From Maribellus luteus (GTDB lineage: Bacteria; Bacteroidota; Bacteroidia; Bacteroidales; Prolixibacteraceae): a stretch of 64,000 nt of DNA. The translations under genes and the position numbers were made by a program. The notes under the pieces were generated by a model. The model did no database searches and was not told the DNA's origin. It worked only from the letters and a program-made list of their open reading frames with translations. Shown here piece after piece: positions 29,489 to 38,059 of this stretch (its first letter is position 1; each line of letters opens with the position of its first letter). The stretch lies in assembly GCF_003576475.1 (NCBI RefSeq), contig NZ_QWGR01000014.1, positions 80,868 through 144,867 of the forward strand, given 5' to 3'.

Positions 29489-31777
29489 ATGAAGAATATA
29501 GTTTATCTTTTTTTCTTATTATTTCTTGTGAGTTGCACTTCAGAAAATGAATGCACAAATACTGCACGTTTAACCGATTTGGTAAATCCTTTGGTGGGAA
29601 CCGATTCGGAACGTGATCTTTCAAACGGAAATACGTACCCGGCAATTGCCCGTCCGTGGGGGATGAATTTCTGGACCCCGCAAACCGGAAAAATGGGAGA
29701 TGGCTTTTGCTATACGTATGATGCTCATAAAATTCGGGGCATAAAACAAACCCACCAGCCAAGCCCTTGGATCAACGATTATGCTGCATTTTCGTTTATG
29801 CCGGTTGTTGGCGAATTGAAATTTAAAGAAGATGAAAGGGCTTCGTGGTTTTCGCATAAAGCGGAAATTGCAAAACCGCATTATTACAGCGTTTATCTGG
29901 CTGATTACGGTGTAACTGCCGAAGTGACTCCAACTGACCGTGCTGCTCAATTTCAATTTACCTTTCCGCAGCATGAAAACTCGTGGATCGTGTTGGATGG
30001 TTTTGATGGTGGTTCAATGGTGAAAATAATACCGGAAGAACGCAAGATTATTGGCTATTGCCAGAATAATCACGGGGGAGTCCCTGATAACTTCAGAAAC
30101 TATTTTGTAGCTGTTTTCGACAAAGATTTTTCTCATACAAAAGTATGGGCAGACAGTGTGCTAAAGGAGTTAAACGAAGCTGAAGGTTTCCATGTGGGAG
30201 CTGTGGTTGGTTTCAAAACAAAAAACGGAGAGAAAATAAATGTTAAAGTTGCTTCTTCTTTTATCAGTTTGGAACAGGCCGGGCTTAATTTAGAGCGCGA
30301 GGTGGGGAATAAAACTTTTGCTGAAACAAAAAAGGAAGGGCAGTTGGTTTGGGAAAAAGAATTTTCCAGAATCAAGGTTGAAGGCGGAACGGAGGAACAG
30401 CAAAAAACATTTTATTCGTGCCTGTACCGCACTTTGCTTTTTCCCCGGAAGTTTTATGAGTTCGATAAGGACAACAACATCGTTCATTACAGTCCTTACA
30501 ACGGGGAAGTGCTGCCCGGTTACATGTTTACCGATAATGGTTTTTGGGATACATTCAGGGCTGTATTCCCGTTCTTTACTTTGATGTACCCCGAATTAAA
30601 CTCACAAATTATGCAGGGGTTGGTGAATGCATACAAAGAAAGTGGATGGCTACCGGAATGGGCCAGTCCCGGGCATCGCAACTGCATGATTGGTTCAAAC
30701 TCAGCCTCGTTGATCGCTGACTCATATCTAAAAGGAATTCGCGGTTACGACATCGAATTATTGTATGAAGCAATTATAAAAAACACAAAAGAGAATCACA
30801 AAACCATCAGATCGGTTGGCCGGTTTGGAGCAGATCAATACAATAGATTAGGGTATCTGCCTTTTGATGAAAAGATTGGACAAACTTCATCACGGACATT
30901 GGAATACGCGTATGCTGATTTCTGTATTTCGAGGTTGGCGCAGGAATTAGGAAAGCCGCAAGAAGAGATTGACCTTTTCCGAGAGCGGGCACGAAACTAT
31001 AAAAATGTGTTCGATCCCGAAGTAAATTTGATGAGGGGCAGGTACGAAGATGGAAGTTTTCAGGCGCCATTTAATCAGTACCGATGGAGTTATGCGTTTA
31101 CCGAAGGATCTACCTGGCATTACTCGTGGAGCGTTTTTCAGGATATTGAAGGGTTGAAAAACCTGATGGGGGGCGATCAGCAATTTGTAGAAATGCTTGA
31201 TTCGGTATTTGTTGCTCCTCCAATTTACAATTACGACTGGTTTTATGGCGGAACTGTAATTCACGAAATTCGCGAAATGCAGGTTGCCGGAATGGGGAAT
31301 TATGCCCACGGCAACCAACCTGTTCAGCACATGATTTATTTGTACAATTATACCAGTGAACCCTGGAAAACCCAATACCGTGTTCGTCAGGTGATGGATA
31401 AATTGTATACACCTTATCCGGACGGTTATTGTGGCGATGAGGATAATGGGCAGACTTCTGCGTGGTATGTTTTCAGTGCCATGGGATTTTATCCGGTTTG
31501 CCCGGGTACCGATCAGTATGTTTTGGGCAGTCCCTTGTTTAAAAAAATCACCCTTCAGTTGGAAAACGGAAATGAGTTCATTGTAGAATCGGATAATTAT
31601 GGAAAAGAAAACTTCTACATCGACCGGGTGCGATTAAACGGGAGTTCGTATGATAAAAACTATTTAAGGCATTCAACTATATTGAATGGTGGTGAAATTA
31701 AATTAAAAATGTCTGATTCACCTAATAAAAGCAGGGGTACTAAACAGCAAAGTCATCCTTATTCGATGACAAATTGA
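29489..31777 (+). CDS. GH92 exo-alpha-mannosidase, probably alpha-1,2-type, lipoprotein
   Basis: The 762-residue protein starts with a lipoprotein signal ending in LVSC and VNPLVGTDS, followed by the GH92 sandwich and barrel. By spacing it fits the Bacteroides enzyme BT3990 well: Glu539 in TEGSTWHYSW as general acid, the His592-Glu593 pair in VIHEIREM that marks alpha-1,2-specific members, and Asp650/Asp652 in CGDEDNGQTSAWY as base. The HGNQPVQH motif (Gln610) differs from the HGNEP form of the other GH92 in this window but is normal for this subgroup. It should release alpha-1,2-linked mannose, feeding the permease and kinase of this operon. Confidence 0.93.
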   Translation: MKNIVYLFFLLFLVSCTSENECTNTARLTDLVNPLVGTDSERDLSNGNTYPAIARPWGMNFWTPQTGKMGDGFCYTYDAHKIRGIKQTHQPSPWINDYAAFSFMPVVGELKFKEDERASWFSHKAEIAKPHYYSVYLADYGVTAEVTPTDRAAQFQFTFPQHENSWIVLDGFDGGSMVKIIPEERKIIGYCQNNHGGVPDNFRNYFVAVFDKDFSHTKVWADSVLKELNEAEGFHVGAVVGFKTKNGEKINVKVASSFISLEQAGLNLEREVGNKTFAETKKEGQLVWEKEFSRIKVEGGTEEQQKTFYSCLYRTLLFPRKFYEFDKDNNIVHYSPYNGEVLPGYMFTDNGFWDTFRAVFPFFTLMYPELNSQIMQGLVNAYKESGWLPEWASPGHRNCMIGSNSASLIADSYLKGIRGYDIELLYEAIIKNTKENHKTIRSVGRFGADQYNRLGYLPFDEKIGQTSSRTLEYAYADFCISRLAQELGKPQEEIDLFRERARNYKNVFDPEVNLMRGRYEDGSFQAPFNQYRWSYAFTEGSTWHYSWSVFQDIEGLKNLMGGDQQFVEMLDSVFVAPPIYNYDWFYGGTVIHEIREMQVAGMGNYAHGNQPVQHMIYLYNYTSEPWKTQYRVRQVMDKLYTPYPDGYCGDEDNGQTSAWYVFSAMGFYPVCPGTDQYVLGSPLFKKITLQLENGNEFIVESDNYGKENFYIDRVRLNGSSYDKNYLRHSTILNGGEIKLKMSDSPNKSRGTKQQSHPYSMTN

Positions 31778-31800
31778 ATTTAAATATTAAAGCCAAACTT

Positions 31801-32766
31801 ATGGGAAAGAATTATTTGTCCATTTATCTTATTGCTATTTGTTTTTTGTGTAGTATAACTGGTTACGCCCAGCAAAAACCAGCACCTCCGGTGTTGGTTA
31901 AACTACCATTTGCTTTTTCTGATGTGGGGCGCACCCCCATGGAGAATACACCATTTGTTTTTGATTCCAAGTTATTAATTGTTGCCAACTATCGACCTGG
32001 TGAAGCAGAAGCCAAAGGGGAGAATGCTTATTTATACATTGATGATTTAAAAACTGGGAAAGAGGTTGCCCGGTTTGGAAAAGGGCATTCATTTGTTTCT
32101 GCATTTGTGCAAAAGGAGGAGTTGAATGTGTTTGCCCTTGAGTTTTCAGATTTTGGACGGGTAATGAATTCTTCAGGCATTGACCGGATTTTTTCCACCG
32201 ACATGAAAAACTGGAAAACAGAGAAAGTAATTTTGCCTGAAGGCGATGAACACCTCTTCAATTCATCAGTTTGCCGTGATGATAAAGGTTATGTAATGGC
32301 ATATGAATCAGACAAACCTGTAAAATTCTGTTTCAAATTTGCCCGTTCAAAAGATCTGTCTAACTGGGAAAAAATTCCGAACCTGGCTTTCACCGGCGAA
32401 AATCAGGAATATTCAGCTTGTCCTGTAATTCGCTACTATGCTCCTTATTATTATGTTATTTACCTTCATGCTCCTGTAGAAGGGCATAATGGTTGGATAT
32501 CATACATGGCTCGTTCTACTGATCTCGAAACCTGGGAACTTAGCTCTTTTAACCCTGTTCTGGAGGCAGAACCAGGCGAAGGGAAAAATAATTCCGATGT
32601 AGATATCCTGGAGTATAAAGGTAAAACCTATCTCTATTATGCTACAGGCGACCAGGAAACCTGGAGTACTATGCGGGTAGCCATGTTTGACGGAACGGAA
32701 AAAGCATTCTTTGAAGCGTATTTTCCTGAAGGTAATCCATTCGTAAATATTTCAGCAAAAAAATAA
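31801..32766 (+). CDS. Exported five-bladed beta-propeller protein (GH43/GH32/GH130-like fold)
   Basis: The ATG at 31801 gives 321 residues with a signal peptide ending in GYAQ; the open frame also extends back to a TTG overlapping the GH92 stop. The repeated pattern of an acidic blade, FARSKDLSNWEK, YMARSTDLETWEL and DVDILEYKGKTYLYYATGD, is typical of five-bladed propeller glycosidases of clans GH-F and GH-J, or GH130-like phosphorylases. The three catalytic acids cannot be assigned safely: candidates are Asp residues early in the protein and Glu in NQEYSACPVI near 205. Function remains open; it follows the GH92 closely and precedes the DUF5703-like gene by 8 bp. Confidence 0.72.
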   Translation: MGKNYLSIYLIAICFLCSITGYAQQKPAPPVLVKLPFAFSDVGRTPMENTPFVFDSKLLIVANYRPGEAEAKGENAYLYIDDLKTGKEVARFGKGHSFVSAFVQKEELNVFALEFSDFGRVMNSSGIDRIFSTDMKNWKTEKVILPEGDEHLFNSSVCRDDKGYVMAYESDKPVKFCFKFARSKDLSNWEKIPNLAFTGENQEYSACPVIRYYAPYYYVIYLHAPVEGHNGWISYMARSTDLETWELSSFNPVLEAEPGEGKNNSDVDILEYKGKTYLYYATGDQETWSTMRVAMFDGTEKAFFEAYFPEGNPFVNISAKK

Positions 32767-32774
32767 CTGCAACT

Positions 32775-35426
32775 ATGAAGAAATTTATGAACAGATTGAT
32801 TCTAACTGGCTGTTTTTTTTGCCTTTGTCTTTTTACTTTTTCTCAGGAATCTTCAGAAATAAAAACAATCCAGTCAGCTTTTAATCCTGATAACGCAGAA
32901 TGGGACATTGCTTGGCCCGGAGTTGTGTCTCAATACGATCTTGTTTACAAAAGTCCTCCGATTGATCCCATGCAGGGTATTCCTTTGGGCAATGGCGATA
33001 TTGGTGCCCTTTTCTGGTGCGAAGGTTCAAAGATTATTGCAGCGGTAAATAAAAGCGACTTGTGGGATGATGCTACTTTTGGCCCATTTCAGAACTGGAG
33101 TGATGAAGAGGAGGATTATAGTACTACGCAGCGGCATGCCTGCCGGATTATTATCGATTTTCAATTCCCGGTTTTTAGTACCATGTACCTTTCTGATTTT
33201 AAGGCAAAACTTAATCTGGCTGACGCCTCTCTATGCATAGAGGCTCTTAGTCCGTTCGGGAAAGTTAGTTTGAAGGCTTTTGTCGATCATCAAACCGGGC
33301 AGCTGCTTTATGAGGTAGATAGCGAGATGAAAGAAGATACGCCTCTTGAAATAAGTGTTGAACGTTTTGGTTCCCGCACCTATTCTCACTGGTATCGAAA
33401 GGTCAATAGAGATGCCTCTATTGGTCTGGAAGGAACGCAAGTTGTTGCCGATAACGATGGGTGTTTTCTTACCCATAAACTATCTTCGGGAACATTTGGA
33501 GTTGGAGGATGTGTCCTTCAAAACAATGAACTGAATGTAAACTATTCCCGCGAACATTCCCACCGAGCCGTAATTGGGTTATCTGGCAAACTGCATAAGA
33601 ATGTCCAACTTGCTTTTAGTGTTACTTCCCCTACTGAAAACGACCCGGTTTTAGAAGCGAAAATTACCTTAATGGCAGCAAGTAAAACAGGGATTGAGGC
33701 TTTTAGAAACTCGAATACTGAGGTCTGGAAATCGATCTGGAGCCGCTCGTTTATTGATTATGGTGATGACTACCTGAATAACCTATGGTATCTGACTATG
33801 TATTATGCAAATACTTCGCAGGGAGGAAAATACCCAGGGCGTTTTACTAATGGACTGTGGAGTTGGAGCCACGATGTGCAAAACTGGAACTTCTATTTTC
33901 ACTGGAACCAGCAGCAATTGTACTGGCCCTTGAATGCAGCCGGGTTTCACGAACTGGTTGATCCATATCTCAATTTCAGGTTTAACTCGCTGCCTCTGGC
34001 GAAAAAGGATGCTAAAGAGATTTTTAACTCAGAGGGGGCGTTTTTTTCTGATGTTACGGATCGCCGGGGGTACAATTCATCAAAAGAGAGAGAAAATCAC
34101 ACCCCTGTTGCAGAAATTGCCCTCGATTTTTGGCGGCAATATCAATATACCGGCGATAAGAAATTCCTGAAAGAACAAGCCCTCCCTTTTATTCTTGAAG
34201 GAGCCCGTTTTTTTGAATCGATTTTAGAAAAAGAAGATGATGGATTATATCATGCAAAAGAAGGTACTGGTTACGAGGGCTGGATAAAATTAAAAGACGG
34301 GCTTACCGAATTAACATACGCCCGGGCTTTATTTGCAGCAACACTTAAAGCGTTGGAAGAGTCCGGAACAAAATTACCGGAGGCTACCCGATGGAAGGAT
34401 ATACTGGATAATCTGGCACCTTTACCTGTAATTTCTGTAAAAGAGAATACGATTGCCATGAATGATTCATTATTCATTTTAGAAAAAGGGTTCTTTAAAG
34501 GGGAAAAGGTTTCTGGGAATGAAATTATGGCCGCAGGTTGGGGTATTAACGAGAGAGAGTGGTTAACAACCTATAATCCGGTTGATGATTTATCAGAACA
34601 CCACGGCTTTAGGTGCTTTGACGGAATTTTCCCTTCAGTTCCTTCATCTCCGGTTTTTCCATCAGGAGTAATCGGGTTAGGAGATAAAGGGAGTGATTTA
34701 TATGATAAAATGAAAACGACAACGCTTTTGTATGGTTCACAAATTACCGGCTGGGACCCTGTTCCTATTGTTTTGGCTCGTCTTGGGCTTTCAGAAGAAT
34801 TGGCTACTGATTTGGAACGTTTGCCCGGAAGATGGCAAATCTATTGTAACGGCTGGGGGCATTGGGGCATGGAAGGTGAAATCAATAAGGATGCCGAATG
34901 GTTCTTTAGAACAAATACTGTAAGTGATGTGAATGGCGATGAAAAATTCCCTCTCCCAATGTGGCCTTTTCGTCACATGTCGATGGAGTCAATGTCGGTG
35001 TTGGCAACAGCAATAAATGAATCTTTATTACAAAGTTACGACGGTGTTTTACGAATTTTCCCGGCTTTCCATGCGAATAAAACAGGGCGATTTACGCTTC
35101 ACGCTACAGGAGGTTTTATTGTCTCCTCCGAAATTAAGGAAGGTGAAGTTCTATGGATATCTGTAAAAAGCTTATTTGGGAACCAATGCAGGTTGCAATT
35201 GCCATGGGATAATGCAGTGGTTCAATCTAACCTGAATAAAAGAAGTAAAACGGTTCATGGCGACTTGGTAGAAATGAATACAAAACAAGATGAAGTAATT
35301 ATGATTGTCCCCGAGGGGCAAAGTATTAAATCATGGACTGTTGTACAGGAAAAACCTCTACCCAACGATAAAGTAAAATTCCATTCCTCGGGAAAAACAC
35401 AACTGGGGATACCAAGGATGTTTTAA
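32775..35426 (+). CDS. Exported DUF5703/GH95-like (alpha/alpha)6-barrel protein
   Basis: The 883-residue protein has a signal peptide (to FTFSQ). Residues about 55-90 (IPLGNGDIGALFWCEG, then AVNKSDLWDDAT) match the N-terminal super-sandwich seen in DUF5703 and GH95-like enzymes, and the centre forms an (alpha/alpha)6 barrel (FHWNQQQLYWPLNAAGF, ALDFWRQYQYTGDKKFLKE, WPFRHMSMESMSVLATAINE). GH95 enzymes are fucosidases or galactosidases, while DUF5703 proteins are uncharacterised. A C-terminal beta-domain follows. It is 8 bp after the propeller gene and 30 bp before the TIM-barrel lipoprotein, clearly in the same operon. Likely a glycoside hydrolase on the same glycan, substrate unknown. Confidence 0.7.
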   Translation: MKKFMNRLILTGCFFCLCLFTFSQESSEIKTIQSAFNPDNAEWDIAWPGVVSQYDLVYKSPPIDPMQGIPLGNGDIGALFWCEGSKIIAAVNKSDLWDDATFGPFQNWSDEEEDYSTTQRHACRIIIDFQFPVFSTMYLSDFKAKLNLADASLCIEALSPFGKVSLKAFVDHQTGQLLYEVDSEMKEDTPLEISVERFGSRTYSHWYRKVNRDASIGLEGTQVVADNDGCFLTHKLSSGTFGVGGCVLQNNELNVNYSREHSHRAVIGLSGKLHKNVQLAFSVTSPTENDPVLEAKITLMAASKTGIEAFRNSNTEVWKSIWSRSFIDYGDDYLNNLWYLTMYYANTSQGGKYPGRFTNGLWSWSHDVQNWNFYFHWNQQQLYWPLNAAGFHELVDPYLNFRFNSLPLAKKDAKEIFNSEGAFFSDVTDRRGYNSSKERENHTPVAEIALDFWRQYQYTGDKKFLKEQALPFILEGARFFESILEKEDDGLYHAKEGTGYEGWIKLKDGLTELTYARALFAATLKALEESGTKLPEATRWKDILDNLAPLPVISVKENTIAMNDSLFILEKGFFKGEKVSGNEIMAAGWGINEREWLTTYNPVDDLSEHHGFRCFDGIFPSVPSSPVFPSGVIGLGDKGSDLYDKMKTTTLLYGSQITGWDPVPIVLARLGLSEELATDLERLPGRWQIYCNGWGHWGMEGEINKDAEWFFRTNTVSDVNGDEKFPLPMWPFRHMSMESMSVLATAINESLLQSYDGVLRIFPAFHANKTGRFTLHATGGFIVSSEIKEGEVLWISVKSLFGNQCRLQLPWDNAVVQSNLNKRSKTVHGDLVEMNTKQDEVIMIVPEGQSIKSWTVVQEKPLPNDKVKFHSSGKTQLGIPRMF

Positions 35427-35456
35427 ACAAAAAAAATGCAAACTAAATTGATCGCA

Positions 35457-37547
35457 ATGAACAAAATAATCATCTTTATTTCAATATTTTTTTTCATTAG
35501 TTGCACCAATTCCCCTAAAACAAAGACTGGTTCTGAAGAATTGGATGATACTACTAATACAAAGCTTGATAGAGCATTTACATCTTTCAGGATTGGAGAG
35601 GCCCAGTATCTTTCTGAAAAACGTTTTACAGAGCTACTTGATTTATTCGACAAGTATAAAGGAGTAACTGATGAAATTACTTTTTTTACACATACTACCC
35701 ATGCCCCGCTAACACTTGATGATTTCAGGCAGCGGGTAGACGTTTTAAAGCTTCGAATGGAAGAGGTTCGTAACCGGGGATACAGGACAGGGATAAATAT
35801 CCTAACGACGATTGGTCATCATAATGAAAATCTGGATAATTCGTTAAAAGGCGATTATACTAATATGACCGGTATAGAGGGAGATGTTAGCCATGGCTCT
35901 TACTGTCCAAATAACAAAAACCTGCAGGAATATATCAGGCAGCTTTATCAGATGACAACCGAGGCAAACCCTGATTATATCTGGATTGACGATGATGTGC
36001 GTTTGGGGCACATGCCTATTGGTTATGGCTGTTTTTGTGATAATTGCCTGAAGATTTTTGAAAAGGAAACAGGTGCCAGGTACAGCCGTGAAGGTTTAAA
36101 TAAGGCGATGAATGAAGGGACAGTTGACGAAAAATTGAAACTTAGAAAAGAGTGGTTGCAACATAACAGAAACACCATTGCCCGGCTATTTGTATTGATT
36201 GAAGAAACAGTACATAAAATTAATCCTGATATGCCTCTGGGGTTTATGACAGGTGACCGATTTTTTGAAGGTTATGATTTTGGGAATTGGGCAAAAATAC
36301 TGGCAGGACCAAATAACGCACCTGTGATGTGGCGCCCAGGAGGAGGTTTTTATAACGATGTAAATACCAGTGGACTGGCAGGTAAGTCACACGATATTGG
36401 CAGGCAGGTTTCGGTATTGCCCAAAGCTATTGTTTCTGTCCAGTCAGAGATTGAATGTTTCCCTTATCAGCGATTAAAAAAAGCAGCCAATATTGTTGTT
36501 CTTGAAGCAAGTTCGCACATTGCTGCAGGTTGCACAGGAGCAGCATTCAATGTACTTTCTATGTATGATGAGCCATTGGATGAATATGAGCCACTTATTG
36601 CCCGGTTGCATGAATCGCGTCAATTCTTTGATCTGATGGTTAAGTCATTGGGCCGTTCTGCACTAACAGGGGTTAATACCCTTTGGAATAAGGATAGTTA
36701 TATTACCGGTAATTTGAATAATGGCAATTGGGTAAGTGCAGGTAATCCTGTAATTGGGCATGATATATACAATATTGGGCTGCCTGCTTGTTATTCGAAC
36801 CAACATGCAGAAGTTACTATATTAGGAAAGGACAATATTTATGCATTTTCGAAAGAGGAAATCAAAGAAATTCTTTCAAGAGGTGTGTATATGGATGCAG
36901 AAACCTTGCAATATTTAAACAAAATGGGTTTTGGGGAGTTTACAGGATTTGAAGTAGTAAAGTCGGAAAACGTGGACAGAATCGAAAAATTTTCCACTCA
37001 CCCCCTGAATGGTAATTTTGCAGGCAGGGAACGTGATAACAGGCAATCTTTCTGGAAATCTTCAGCTTATACACTCAGAAAAACCAATGAAAATACACAA
37101 GTACTTTCTGGTTTAATTGACTATACAGGAACCAAAGTTTCAGATTGCACAATGGGGGTATTCGAAAATAAACTTGGTGGGCGTATTTGTGTTGCAGGTT
37201 ATTATCCATGGTCGTTTATGGAAAACCTTTCAAAAAGTTCACAGATGAAATCCGTTTTCAGGTGGCTTTCTAAAGATAGTTTGCCTGCATATATAGCTTC
37301 TTTCCATAAAATGAATCTTTGGGTTCGCGAACCACAGGATGGAAAAATTGCACTGGCATTTACCAACTCCTCTTTCGATCCAGCCAAAGATGTAACCCTT
37401 ATGTTACAAACAGAAAATACAAAAATAAAAGTATATGATATGAATTGTAAGGAAACTATCATCCAGTCATCGGGAGAGAATGGGCTTTATCAGAAATTTA
37501 TTATCCCGGAAGTTGATCCCTGGCAAATGAGGCTGGTGATTTTATAA
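35457..37547 (+). CDS. TIM-barrel glycosidase-like lipoprotein with CxCxxC-type motif, function unknown
   Basis: The start at 35457 gives 696 residues and a clean lipobox (FFFISC). After it comes a barrel-like domain with FFTHTTHAPLTLDDF near residue 75, YIWIDDDVRLGH near 174, and Cys192-Phe-Cys194-x-x-Cys197 (GCFCDNCLKIFEKETG), a cysteine cluster that occurs in GH-like barrel families of the alpha-amylase and beta-galactosidase type. C-terminal residues about 540-696 form beta-domains like those closing GH42-type enzymes. Asp181-Asp183 could be catalytic, but this is a guess. It is the last gene of the plus-strand operon. I do not recognise a named family. Confidence 0.65.
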   Translation: MNKIIIFISIFFFISCTNSPKTKTGSEELDDTTNTKLDRAFTSFRIGEAQYLSEKRFTELLDLFDKYKGVTDEITFFTHTTHAPLTLDDFRQRVDVLKLRMEEVRNRGYRTGINILTTIGHHNENLDNSLKGDYTNMTGIEGDVSHGSYCPNNKNLQEYIRQLYQMTTEANPDYIWIDDDVRLGHMPIGYGCFCDNCLKIFEKETGARYSREGLNKAMNEGTVDEKLKLRKEWLQHNRNTIARLFVLIEETVHKINPDMPLGFMTGDRFFEGYDFGNWAKILAGPNNAPVMWRPGGGFYNDVNTSGLAGKSHDIGRQVSVLPKAIVSVQSEIECFPYQRLKKAANIVVLEASSHIAAGCTGAAFNVLSMYDEPLDEYEPLIARLHESRQFFDLMVKSLGRSALTGVNTLWNKDSYITGNLNNGNWVSAGNPVIGHDIYNIGLPACYSNQHAEVTILGKDNIYAFSKEEIKEILSRGVYMDAETLQYLNKMGFGEFTGFEVVKSENVDRIEKFSTHPLNGNFAGRERDNRQSFWKSSAYTLRKTNENTQVLSGLIDYTGTKVSDCTMGVFENKLGGRICVAGYYPWSFMENLSKSSQMKSVFRWLSKDSLPAYIASFHKMNLWVREPQDGKIALAFTNSSFDPAKDVTLMLQTENTKIKVYDMNCKETIIQSSGENGLYQKFIIPEVDPWQMRLVIL

Positions 37548-37581
37548 TACTTGTAATAAATAGGTTTGAAAAACAAGATTA

Positions 37582-37990
37582 TTAAATCGCCTTTTCGTTT
37601 TGCTTTCGGGCTGTAGACTCTCTGACAATAAGGTCATTTTTTATGACAATTGTTTCAGCAACTACATTTTGGTCGTTGTTTTCAATCTGTCGGATTAATA
37701 AACGGGCAGCAGCTTGTCCCATTTCAAATGCGTGGTCGTCGATGGTTGTTAGCGATGGACTAATAATTGTAGAGGCCGGTGTGTTGCTAAATCCAACAAC
37801 CGCGATATCATTGGGTACATTTATTTTTAGTCTTTTTGCTGTTTGAATAGCGCTGATTGCAGTATTGTCATTCGCACAAAACATCCCATCGGGGCATTTT
37901 GGTTATTTTAAAAGTATATCACCAAATTTCAGTTCTTCCTTATGACTTACGATTAAATTAGTTCAATAATCTGCAAAGCTTATTTACGAC
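37582..37990 (-). pseudogene. Decayed LacI-family transcriptional regulator
   Basis: The clean part, 37582-37884, encodes the C-terminal sugar-binding domain of a LacI regulator (CANDNTAISAIQTAKRL, DIAVVGFSNTPASTIISPSL, MGQAAARLLIRQIE). Reading further upstream in the same frame, LacI-like residues continue (CPDG just before; LIVSHKEELKFGDILLK before that) but are broken by TAA at 37903-37905, in the place where a Gln codon would fit, and by a TGA about 60 bp earlier. The DNA-binding domain and most of the core are gone. It lies convergent to the plus-strand operon and was plausibly a regulator of one of the flanking loci. Confidence 0.8.
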
Positions 37991-38059
37991 TCGTCAACCA
38001 TTAAATTTTAAGATGCCCATTTCTCCCGGATGAAAATACTCTTCTTTAAATTACGCCCA

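Noticed and set aside
31316..31318. Gln610 in HGNQP of the second GH92 as a lost catalytic acid
   Set aside because: Spacing against BT3990 puts the general acid at Glu539, the His-Glu pair at 592-593 and the base at 650/652. HGNQP is a normal subgroup variant, so the enzyme should be active.
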